A stretch of DNA of 64,000 bases from Corynebacterium canis (GTDB lineage Bacteria > Actinomycetota > Actinomycetes > Mycobacteriales > Mycobacteriaceae), in assembly GCF_030408595.1 (NCBI RefSeq), contig NZ_CP047080.1:2981311-3045310 (forward strand), written 5' to 3'. The notes beneath the pieces were generated by a model. The model made no database searches and had not been told where the DNA came from. It saw only the letters and a program-made list of their open reading frames with translations. The stretch's first letter is position 1, and every line of letters begins with the position of its first letter. Both the position numbers and the translations under genes were made by a program. Below, in pieces: positions 8,856 to 15,892 of the stretch.

Positions 8856-9145
8856 CCCGCCAGTCTAACGCCCATAGCAAGCATCTCTACTGATTCTTTT
8901 GGTGTCTCCACACCCCTTTGTGCTGGAAAGGACACGATTGTTTATACGACACCCTAGAACACACGGCTCCGCGCCGACCCCAGATTCGCTATTGTATTTG
9001 ACACGTGCGGCTAACGCCGCAAAGATTTTTTGTACTGGCAAAATTGAGACTTTGTGGCCATGACCTCGACTTTCATCAGCGATAAACTTTGAAAAACCGT
9101 TGACTTTGACCTAATTGTTGCGCGCTAAGGAGTACTATATAAGCC
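8856..9145. other. Divergent intergenic region before the MarR gene
   Basis: 290 bases between the divergent DUF5318 and MarR genes. TTGACT at 9100 and TTGACC at 9106 could be -35 elements, but no -10 element at normal spacing is convincing. AAGGAG at 9127 is a ribosome site 13 bases before the MarR ATG. A MarR-type autoregulatory operator may lie here, but no clear palindrome stands out. Confidence 0.4.
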
Positions 9146-9610
9146 ATGTCGAATGCTTCGCCTGAGGAAATTGCCGCCCTTATCCGTCCGTCCCTGACCC
9201 AGTTGTATGTGACCTACTTCCGTCGTGCCGATCAATCCGATCTCACCGGACCGCAGCTCACGATCATGACGCGCCTCGCCGAAAACGGCCCGTCGCGTAT
9301 TAATGAAGTTGCCCGCCGCGAGGGTATCCGGATGCCCACCGCATCCAATGCGCTCCACCAACTTGAACAACGCGGCATGATCGAAAGATTGCGCGATACC
9401 GCAGATCGCCGTGGGGTGCGGGTGAGACTTACGGCGCTGGGCCGCACCGAACTAGAACGCGTGGGTGCAGAACGCACCCGATATCTCGCCGAGATGCTCA
9501 GTACACTGGAACCAGAACAACTGGAAACCATCAGCGCCTTGGCCCCACTCATCCAGCAACTGGCAGTAAATTACACCTCTGCAACGTTTAAGGACGACGC
9601 CAAGGACTAA
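9146..9610 (+). CDS. MarR family transcriptional regulator
   Basis: 154 residues. The winged helix-turn-helix covers about residues 35-100: LTGPQLTIMTRLAENG, then INEVARREGIRMPTASNALHQLEQRG and the wing DTADRRGVRVRLTALG. Terminal helices form the dimer interface. A universal stress protein gene follows 26 bases later on the same strand. This MarR-plus-Usp pair resembles malR-uspA of C. glutamicum, where MalR governs envelope-stress genes; the orthology is likely but was not checked by alignment. The ligand is unknown. Confidence 0.88.
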   Translation: MSNASPEEIAALIRPSLTQLYVTYFRRADQSDLTGPQLTIMTRLAENGPSRINEVARREGIRMPTASNALHQLEQRGMIERLRDTADRRGVRVRLTALGRTELERVGAERTRYLAEMLSTLEPEQLETISALAPLIQQLAVNYTSATFKDDAKD

Positions 9611-9636
9611 CATCAGCCCGGAGGTTTAGCTGCTCG

Positions 9637-10596
9637 ATGCCCAAGAAGCACCCAACCAGCGCTCGCAAAAACGCTGGTGCGCTCGAGCCGTTACGTGTAC
9701 TCATCGCTTGGCGTGACGGGGATTCCGGCACCGAAGCTATTCAATTTGCAGCCTGGTTGGCGCGAACCACGCCCATCCAAGTTCGCGCGGTCACGGTATT
9801 TACCCGCCCGTGGCCCACCGCCTCGCTGAACAAAATCGGCACTAAGTACCACAAGTGGCTGAAAAAGGAGTCTGCCCGCTACTCCGCAGCTATCAAAAAA
9901 GAGCTGACCAACGCTGGCGTCCCCAAAGAGTATTGGGACGATGAGGTTTCCGTCTTCCTTGACGGCACCTCCGAGACCGCGCTGCTCACGCAAGCCGCCA
10001 CCGCATTTAAGGCCAACCTGGTCGTATTAGGTTCCCATGGCGGCGCACCGAAAGGAAAGTTTCGCGCCGGCTCTACCGCCGACGCCATGTTGCATTCCTC
10101 GCCCCTGCCGCTTGGCCTCACGCCCCGCTCGGTCAAACTATCGAAACGAGGCGTCACGCGTATCACGTGTGCCTTTATCGATCTTGAAGACGCGGACTCG
10201 CTCATCAACAGCGCGGCCGATCTCGCCGAGCTGTGGAACGTCCCCCTTCGGATTGTCACCTTCGCCCCCGACGAGCTCACCGAAGACCTCGGCCGTAACT
10301 TTGACCTAGAAAATGAGTTATCCCACGAATGGCGGGAACACTCTTTGGCGTTCCTTGACCGCATTCATGACATGGTCCTCGAGCGGCATCCACAGCTTTC
10401 CATTACTACTGAAATTGGCTCCGGCAAAGGCTGGTCCGGCGCGATTAACGCCCTCAAATGGAAAAAGGGGGACTTGTTATACGTTGGTTCAACCCCGCTT
10501 GGGCACTTTGAAAGGGTCTTTGTTGGCTCGGCCACCAACGAAATTCTCCGTCACACACGCGTTCCCATGCTGATTAAACCCGCCGCTTCAAGGTAG
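9637..10596 (+). CDS. Tandem universal stress protein (UspA family)
   Basis: 319 residues containing two Usp domains. The first (about 19-160) has LRVLIAWRDGDSGTEAI and the nucleotide-loop motif VVLGSHGG..GKFRAGSTADAMLHSSPLPL. The second (about 172-315) ends VGSTPLGHFERVFVGSATNEILRHTRVPML. The GSxxG...GS(T/V) pattern suggests ATP binding in both halves. It is cytosolic and probably a stress effector. It lies 26 bases after the MarR gene with GGAGG upstream of the ATG, so the two form an operon. Confidence 0.9.
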   Translation: MPKKHPTSARKNAGALEPLRVLIAWRDGDSGTEAIQFAAWLARTTPIQVRAVTVFTRPWPTASLNKIGTKYHKWLKKESARYSAAIKKELTNAGVPKEYWDDEVSVFLDGTSETALLTQAATAFKANLVVLGSHGGAPKGKFRAGSTADAMLHSSPLPLGLTPRSVKLSKRGVTRITCAFIDLEDADSLINSAADLAELWNVPLRIVTFAPDELTEDLGRNFDLENELSHEWREHSLAFLDRIHDMVLERHPQLSITTEIGSGKGWSGAINALKWKKGDLLYVGSTPLGHFERVFVGSATNEILRHTRVPMLIKPAASR

Positions 10597-10607
10597 CCTC
10601 TGCAAAC

Positions 10608-11255
10608 ATGAGGAAAGCCTTTATTACAGGAGCAAGTGGCGGGGTTGGCTTAGAAGTTGCCCGCCAATTGAGCGATGCAGGCTGGCAAGTGATCGCGCAC
10701 TATCGAACCCAACCGAGGGAAATCGACGGCGTGACCTGGTGGCAGGCGGATCTCTGCGCCGAATACGAATTACCGGAAATCCACGAACTCGATGCGCTCG
10801 TGCATTGCGCCGGGGTGGCCACACTGGGCAGGGTCAGTGAAGCTCCCCAGCAAGATTGGTTGACCGCAATGGCAGTGAACCTGCACGCCCCGGTCGCAGT
10901 GACCAATGCGTTGCTGCCCGCCTTGCGGGCCGCGCACGGCCACGTTGTCTATTTGAATTCGGGAGCAGGACATCGGGCTAACCCCAATTGGGGGGCTTAT
11001 GCCGCAAGTAAGTTCGCAGCGCGTGCCTGGTGTGATGCATTGCGCGCAGAGGAACCAGTAATCCGCGTGACCAGTGTCCATCCCGGCCGCATCGATACCC
11101 CAATGCAAAAACACATCGTCGAACAGGAACAAGGCGATTACGATCCCGCCCAGTATCTCCGGGCGAGCACGGTGGCGGCTGCGGTGGTGTACGCATTAAA
11201 CACCCCCGATGATTGTGAGCCAAACGAGATGATACTTCGCCCCCGTACCCATTAG
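10608..11255 (+). CDS. Short-chain dehydrogenase/reductase
   Basis: 215-residue Rossmann-fold SDR. The dinucleotide motif TGASGGVGLEVA is at residues 7-18, NNAG is replaced by HCAG near residue 66, and the catalytic Ser plus YAASK are near residues 118 and 131-135. VHPGRIDTPM is the usual post-catalytic loop. The shape resembles small cytosolic NAD(P)-dependent oxidoreductases; the substrate cannot be read from the sequence. It starts 11 bases after the Usp gene and may belong to the same transcript. Confidence 0.88.
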   Translation: MRKAFITGASGGVGLEVARQLSDAGWQVIAHYRTQPREIDGVTWWQADLCAEYELPEIHELDALVHCAGVATLGRVSEAPQQDWLTAMAVNLHAPVAVTNALLPALRAAHGHVVYLNSGAGHRANPNWGAYAASKFAARAWCDALRAEEPVIRVTSVHPGRIDTPMQKHIVEQEQGDYDPAQYLRASTVAAAVVYALNTPDDCEPNEMILRPRTH

Positions 11256-11264
11256 AGTCAAAGT

Positions 11265-11774
11265 ATGCACGACCCCCATGAGCGTTTCCCCCACCACCCA
11301 GAAAATGACCTTCCGGGAATCCACGAGATTTCGGAAGAGCTGCGTCGTGCCATCGAAACGCCCATGGGAAAAGAACCCGGGGAACAGAAACCCGACGACG
11401 CCAGTGATCCGCTGCTAAGGCTCGAACGTAACCGCGACTCCACCCGCCAGGCTATCGGTTTCGCCGTGGCCGTTCCGGCCGTGACCTTCCTCACCGCCTT
11501 TATCATTGCGATCATTTCTCGCACTTCCGGCGGCCCGCTGTGCGACGCCGGAATCTCCGACTGGATTTGCAGCCGCCAATTTGAAATCCTGTTCCCGGTC
11601 ATCCCCGGGGTCATCGCGTTTTCGGGAACCATCCTCGCAGCCTGGATCACCTACCTGAAATGGCGCGCCTACAGGCGGTGGCGTCCGTGGCTGGCGATCA
11701 TCTGGTTCCTTATGCCTTTTACCCTCGCGTGGATGACCGGATTCGGGACCATGCTTATCATCGGCCAACGCTAA
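11265..11774 (+). CDS. Hypothetical membrane protein, three predicted helices
   Basis: 169 residues with a hydrophilic, acidic/Pro-rich N-terminus of about 60 residues and three hydrophobic stretches at roughly 64-84 (AIGFAVAVPAVTFLTAFIIA), 107-128 and 145-165. I recognise no family. It begins 9 bases after the SDR stop, so it is probably cotranscribed, and it converges with the sialidase-like gene downstream. Confidence 0.7.
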   Translation: MHDPHERFPHHPENDLPGIHEISEELRRAIETPMGKEPGEQKPDDASDPLLRLERNRDSTRQAIGFAVAVPAVTFLTAFIIAIISRTSGGPLCDAGISDWICSRQFEILFPVIPGVIAFSGTILAAWITYLKWRAYRRWRPWLAIIWFLMPFTLAWMTGFGTMLIIGQR

Positions 11775-11783
11775 CCCGCGCCG

Positions 11784-12830
11784 TCACTCCGCCACCGCAA
11801 CTACCCGCCGCAACGCCCCATCGGATTCATACACCACCACCAGTTCATCGCCCGCCCACAGCGCGTCCGCGTATCCGAACGCACGGCCGGTACCGAGTTT
11901 GGCCCATTCGCGCCATTGATTCCTATGGTCTAGCAGCATGATTCGGCCCCCGATCCGCCCGGCTTCGGCGTAAATGCATGCGAGCCCATGGGGCGTGTCC
12001 ACGAGGCTGGCATTACATGCCGCCGCCGGGATTTCCGAACTCCAGTGCGGTTCCGCCCAGGTCAGGCCGAGGTCTTCCGATACGCTCCACCAACGACCCA
12101 AAGCACCACTGCGAAAGGCCGCCGTCGAACGGGCAGACATCACCAGCCGTCCGCCAATATATGCGAGCGCGGATTCATCGCAATCGTGTCCGCACGCGGC
12201 CCCCGAGCTCCAGGTCTTGCCGGCGTCTTCGCTGCGCCAAGTGGCGTGCCGCGTCCTACCGTCCGCCAGCCGCATCACCGCAGGTTGCAGCCATGTCGAT
12301 CCCACAACCAAGCCGTGCCCGCTGGTGGCAAATACCCCGCTATATTCCCCCGCAACCGCCCCGGTAATCGTAGAAAACTCCCAGGTCAATCCGCCATCTG
12401 CGGACCTACCGATATCCACGTGCAAGGTATCGCGCGCGTCATCGCCCCGCCACGGCCGCGAACCGAAAAACCCAACATCGGCGCTGCGGGCATGGAACAG
12501 GACCACCCGCGCGCCGTCGGATATCAGCGATGGGTCCGAAAACCCCGTTTGCGGCTCAACTGCCCCGCTCCGCAGCACCTCCACAACGCCGTCACGCATC
12601 ATGACCAGGGAGTTTGGGTTGGGCAGGTCGGCTGCCATGGCCCCTCCGATGGCTTCCCAATCGGCGTGCACGGGCGGGGTGCGCGCGTCGCATGCCACGA
12701 GGATATGCCCACTGACCTGCGCTATTGCCGGGGCGCGCAGCTCAACAACCCCCGGAACGAGCTTATCGACGTCGCGGGGGTCGAGCAATACGGTGTCTGC
12801 GGCGAGGCGCAGCTTAGGCGCCTGAGCCAA
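11784..12830 (-). CDS. Sialidase-like BNR/Asp-box protein
   Basis: 348 residues with three Asp boxes (SADGGLTWE, SEDAGKTWS, SEDLGLTWA), the mark of a six-bladed sialidase propeller. Candidate catalytic-site residues are recognisable: Arg in RAPAI in place of the (F/Y)RIP motif, Glu in CDESALAYIGGRLVMSAR plus its Arg, and the late Tyr in GYADAL. No signal peptide, membrane anchor or sorting signal is present, so it appears cytosolic, unlike the secreted NanH type. The start is TTG at 12830, inside the end of the preceding monooxygenase gene (17-base overlap). Activity on sialic acid is inferred and the substrate may differ. Confidence 0.75.
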   Translation of the reverse strand: MAQAPKLRLAADTVLLDPRDVDKLVPGVVELRAPAIAQVSGHILVACDARTPPVHADWEAIGGAMAADLPNPNSLVMMRDGVVEVLRSGAVEPQTGFSDPSLISDGARVVLFHARSADVGFFGSRPWRGDDARDTLHVDIGRSADGGLTWEFSTITGAVAGEYSGVFATSGHGLVVGSTWLQPAVMRLADGRTRHATWRSEDAGKTWSSGAACGHDCDESALAYIGGRLVMSARSTAAFRSGALGRWWSVSEDLGLTWAEPHWSSEIPAAACNASLVDTPHGLACIYAEAGRIGGRIMLLDHRNQWREWAKLGTGRAFGYADALWAGDELVVVYESDGALRRVVAVAE

Positions 12831-13134
12831 GTACCACCTCGAACTCTAAGAGTTCGGCCTTACTTGCTACCGGCTTCTTTTCGCCACCATGTGCGGGCGA
12901 ATTGTCTTTTTGGGCCTTGCGGGCGTCGCCATCCCGCCACGCAACATAGGATTCCTCGTCGGCCCATTGCGTAACCACGAAATAGCGCGTTTCACCAGCA
13001 ACGGGGCGGAGTAGCTGGAAGCCTTCGAAGCCGGGGGAGTCATCCACCACATGCTTGCGGGCTTCGAACCTCTTTTCAAGTTCCGCGCCTTCACCTTCGG
13101 GAACAGTAAGTGCGTTAATTTTCACGATGCTCAT
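12814..13134 (-). CDS. MhuD/IsdG-like antibiotic biosynthesis monooxygenase domain protein
   Basis: 106 residues closely following M. tuberculosis MhuD in layout: VKINAL..VPEGEGAELEKRF, SPGFEGFQLLRPV, YFVVTQW and LLEFEVVL. MhuD-type proteins bind two haems and open the ring to release iron. Asn7 and Trp66 of the MhuD active site are kept, but the haem-ligating His75 is Gln75 here, and about six extra residues follow, including His82. It could still be a haem oxygenase using a shifted ligand or could have another role. It overlaps the sialidase-like gene start. Confidence 0.8.
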   Translation of the reverse strand: MSIVKINALTVPEGEGAELEKRFEARKHVVDDSPGFEGFQLLRPVAGETRYFVVTQWADEESYVAWRDGDARKAQKDNSPAHGGEKKPVASKAELLEFEVVLGSGA

Positions 13135-13155
13135 ACGCCGTAGCCTACCCTAAAA

Positions 13156-14037
13156 CTAACTTTGACATGCATCATTTCCGCAGTGAACCAGCTCCGGGGT
13201 GCCCGCGCAGGATTCGCACATAAGTACCTGCTCCCGACATTCCCCATTATCGCAGTTCACAAACGTGTTCGTCGGGGCATTGCAGTGGATGCAATGGCCG
13301 AGTTGCGCAGCGTCGTCACCGAACTCCACGTGCATGCGGCGGTCAAACACATACAGGGAGCCTTCCCACAACCCGTGGTTGCCAAACTTCTCGCCGTACC
13401 GCACGATGCCGCCATCGACCTGATACACCTCGGTAAACCCGCGATTGATCATCAGCGCGGACAGGATCTCGCAGCGGATCCCGCCGGTGCAGTACGTGAT
13501 CACGGGTTTGTCTTTCAGGTGGTCGTACTTGCCGGAGTCCAGCTCGGGGATAAAGTCGTGGGTGGTGCGCACGTCCGGCACCACCGCGCCTTTAAACCTG
13601 CCAATCTGGGCTTCCATGGCGTTGCGCCCGTCGAAAAAGACCACCTCGTCGCCGCGTTCGGCAACCAGTTCGTTTACCTCGGCGGGGGAGAGGTGGACGC
13701 CGCCGCCGATAACGCCTTCCGCATCGACCTTCAGTTCCCCTGGCGCCCCGAACGCAACGATCTCATTGCGCACTTTCACAGATAGTTTCGGAAAATCCTC
13801 CGCCCCGCCTTCGGACCATTTAAATTCGATTCCGCTGAAGTATTCCTTGGTTTTGCGCACGTAGCGTTTACAGGCGGCCATATCCCCGCCGACGGTGCCG
13901 TTGATGCCGTGTTCGGAGATCAAGATTCTGCCCCGCAGCCCGAGGGATTCGCACAGGTCACGCTGCCAAAGCATGATCGCCTTGGGGTCCGCAATGGGCT
14001 GGAATTTGTAGTACAGGAGAATCTTGCTCTGGGCCAT
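13156..14037 (-). CDS. trhO: tRNA uridine(34) 5-hydroxylase TrhO (rhodanese-like, YceA/UPF0176)
   Basis: 293 residues. An N-terminal acylphosphatase-like domain ([12 protein letters not shown]) precedes a rhodanese domain with the active Cys in YCTGGIRCE, and a C-terminal Cys-rich region ([26 protein letters not shown]) probably binds zinc. TrhO uses O2 to hydroxylate U34 of certain tRNAs in the cytosol. The length and the HCIHCN tail match the family. ATG at 14037. It is divergent from the SIP gene, with 57 bases between. Confidence 0.92.
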   Translation of the reverse strand: MAQSKILLYYKFQPIADPKAIMLWQRDLCESLGLRGRILISEHGINGTVGGDMAACKRYVRKTKEYFSGIEFKWSEGGAEDFPKLSVKVRNEIVAFGAPGELKVDAEGVIGGGVHLSPAEVNELVAERGDEVVFFDGRNAMEAQIGRFKGAVVPDVRTTHDFIPELDSGKYDHLKDKPVITYCTGGIRCEILSALMINRGFTEVYQVDGGIVRYGEKFGNHGLWEGSLYVFDRRMHVEFGDDAAQLGHCIHCNAPTNTFVNCDNGECREQVLMCESCAGTPELVHCGNDACQS

Positions 14038-14094
14038 GTGCTTAGTGTAATCCCCGGTACCCGCCCCAAATTCGATTTAGGCTACCCTTTGTTT

Positions 14095-14913
14095 ATGTCG
14101 CTTAAAAACACGTTATACAAGGCCACCGTGAAAGGGATGACCCGCGCGGTGTCACGAAACATGGACTTGCCGGACCGCGAGCCCCGCACGGAATTATGCC
14201 AGGCGCGGGTGGTGCGCGCGGTGAATTTAGCCCCGCAATTGCGCCGGATCACCTTAAGTGCCGCGCTGTTCCACGATATTGAATTGGGCGGTGCCGATGA
14301 ATACGTGGGCTTGATTATGCCGAAGCCGGGGGAGACGCTGGTGATGCCCGATCCGAATGTGTTGAACGTGCGCGCGGCGGTAAAGCACCTGCCCGTGAAC
14401 TTACGCTGGTACACCATCCGCGAATTGCGTAACGACGCCGCGGAGGTCGACCTTGACATAGTCACCCACGGCACCTCGGGGCCCGGCTCCACCTGGACAT
14501 TACTTGCAAAGGCCGGTGACGAGGTGGGCGTGCGCTTTATGAATTCCTGCCATTACCAGCACACCGGGCCGCAATTCTACTTGGCGGATCCGGCCGCGGC
14601 CCCCGCATTGCGCAGCATCTTGGAAACCCTACCGGCGGCGGAAAAGGCCCGCACCCACGTGCTTCTCAACGGCGTGGCTGACGAACTGGAACCACATTTC
14701 CCCACCGCTGGCCTGGGTTCGATGGCACGGGATCAAAGCGTGGAAGAATATATGCAGGATCTACCGTTCGACCCCGCCGAGTTGAGTTATGCGTGGCTGT
14801 GCGGGGAAGCGGCCCTAGCAACAGGCATGCGCCGCGCCCTCGTAGCCCAGCAGGTTCCGAAAAAACGGATCCTGTTCTCTGGATACTGGAAGCGCGGCGC
14901 TGCCCGTACCTAG
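14095..14913 (+). CDS. Siderophore-interacting protein (FAD-dependent ferric reductase family)
   Basis: 272 residues. The N-terminal FAD-binding barrel covers about 35-140 and a NAD(P)-binding half ends with the family signature AWLCGEAALATGMRRAL...FSGYWKRG. These proteins reduce ferric siderophores in the cytosol to release iron. The ATG at 14095 begins MSLKNTLYK; the frame runs open further upstream but overlaps the trhO start. The last 144 bases of the gene plus 3 bases after it recur at 15735-15881, so this gene's 3' end has been duplicated around the DUF3800 gene. Confidence 0.88.
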   Translation: MSLKNTLYKATVKGMTRAVSRNMDLPDREPRTELCQARVVRAVNLAPQLRRITLSAALFHDIELGGADEYVGLIMPKPGETLVMPDPNVLNVRAAVKHLPVNLRWYTIRELRNDAAEVDLDIVTHGTSGPGSTWTLLAKAGDEVGVRFMNSCHYQHTGPQFYLADPAAAPALRSILETLPAAEKARTHVLLNGVADELEPHFPTAGLGSMARDQSVEEYMQDLPFDPAELSYAWLCGEAALATGMRRALVAQQVPKKRILFSGYWKRGAART

Positions 14914-14916
14914 CTC
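14770..14916 (+). repeat. 147-bp direct repeat, copy 1 (3' end of SIP gene)
   Basis: Begins GACCCCGCCGAGTT and ends CCCGTACCTAGCTC. It matches 15735-15881 at 145 of 147 positions with no gaps; the differences are G/A in GTTGAG versus GTTAAG and A/G in CCTAGC versus CCTGGC. Identity stops abruptly at both ends. The two copies lie in the same orientation and bracket 818 bases that carry the DUF3800 gene. Confidence 0.95.
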
Positions 14917-15088
14917 CTGACTTTCACAATTTGTTTTAGTCACCCGGTTTGTGTGGTGCCTAGAAAGGTTCTATGGTGCTTTCCCGCAACGTGTGATACC
15001 TTTGAGCCAGAACCGCCTGTTACGACAGGAGAGGAAGAGGGCCTTGGGACCCCAGCCGGACGACTGGACCCAGGGTCCTCGCTTTGTT
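14917..15088. other. Non-coding segment between SIP gene and DUF3800 gene
   Basis: 172 bases inside the bracketed insert. It holds a small hairpin CCTGT-TACG-ACAGG (15016-15029) and a weak pairing GGACCC/GGGTCC (15047-15078), which on the minus strand lies just after the DUF3800 stop. I see no integrase, inverted terminal repeat or tRNA. Confidence 0.4.
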
Positions 15089-15718
15089 CTACAGCGAATC
15101 TTCTGCCTTGCAGAAAGAAAGAACATTACCTTTCAGCAAATCCCAGTACTCGGGATTCCCCTGCTTTGTGGCGTTCAAAGCACCTAACACGACGTCAGGG
15201 ATCCACAACAATGGATCATCGCCACCGCGTGCATGAGAGATTCTTAAGCCTCTATACACACCAGAACTCTGCAAAGCCGCGAGATGCTTAATATCTTTCC
15301 GATTCTGAGCTTCCTGTCTAGACTCTAGGGTGAGGTGATAGACCTTCAGTTCCACCAGCTCGTAATAAAGTCTTTCAAGGCATTTGCGACGGTAGCGTTC
15401 GGTTTTCTTGCTCTTTTCGCTGCTGTTGGTCACAATCACTTGGATCGACTCAATCTCGGAGATGGTCTTAACGATGGAGCGTCGCCGAGGGGCACTTTCA
15501 TCAGTCCGGTGCAACTTAATCTGGCCCGGTAGTAACAGGGGCAACAGTTGGTTGCGCAGCTGCTCAAACTGGGCACGTTCTAGAATTGTCGCGCAGATAA
15601 GATATTCCTGCGACTCAGGACTGCGCAAAACAGATGACTCATCACCGTAAGCGACCAATTGTGGATCGGAACTCACCTTCCCAGTGTAACTTTCAAGCCC
15701 GCAACCTCGTACGATCAC
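15089..15718 (-). CDS. DUF3800 domain protein in accessory insert
   Basis: 209 residues. The DUF3800 hallmark Y-x-D-E-S appears as LVAYGDESSVL near residues 21-31, and the late Asp motif as IPDVVLGALNA near 177-187, with basic helices between (SEKSKKTERYRRKCLERLYYEL). The acidic residues suggest a metal-dependent active site, but the function of the family is not established to my knowledge; members often occur in mobile regions. The start is uncertain: GTG 15718 or GTG 15676. It points the same way as the mksF-mksE-mksB operon just upstream and occupies the position where mksG/jetD is normally found. Confidence 0.75.
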   Translation of the reverse strand: MIVRGCGLESYTGKVSSDPQLVAYGDESSVLRSPESQEYLICATILERAQFEQLRNQLLPLLLPGQIKLHRTDESAPRRRSIVKTISEIESIQVIVTNSSEKSKKTERYRRKCLERLYYELVELKVYHLTLESRQEAQNRKDIKHLAALQSSGVYRGLRISHARGGDDPLLWIPDVVLGALNATKQGNPEYWDLLKGNVLSFCKAEDSL

Positions 15719-15734
15719 TGTCCACCCTAGGTTA

Positions 15735-15881
15735 GACCCCGCCGAGTTAAGTTATGCGTGGCTGTGCGGGGAAGCGGCCCTGGCAACAGGCATGCGCCGC
15801 GCCCTCGTAGCCCAGCAGGTTCCGAAAAAACGGATCCTGTTCTCTGGATACTGGAAGCGCGGCGCTGCCCGTACCTAGCTC
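15735..15881 (+). pseudogene. Duplicated 3' fragment of SIP gene (direct repeat copy 2)
   Basis: Near-identical copy of 14770-14916, encoding only the last 47 residues of the siderophore-interacting protein and its TAG stop, without a start or promoter. It begins 16 bases upstream of the DUF3800 start and ends 11 bases from the mksB stop codon. Its presence means the DUF3800 segment either inserted by recombination in the SIP gene 3' end or was brought in with a replacement gene end, as site-specific elements often do. Confidence 0.9.
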
Positions 15882-15892
15882 ACCTAAGAGCT

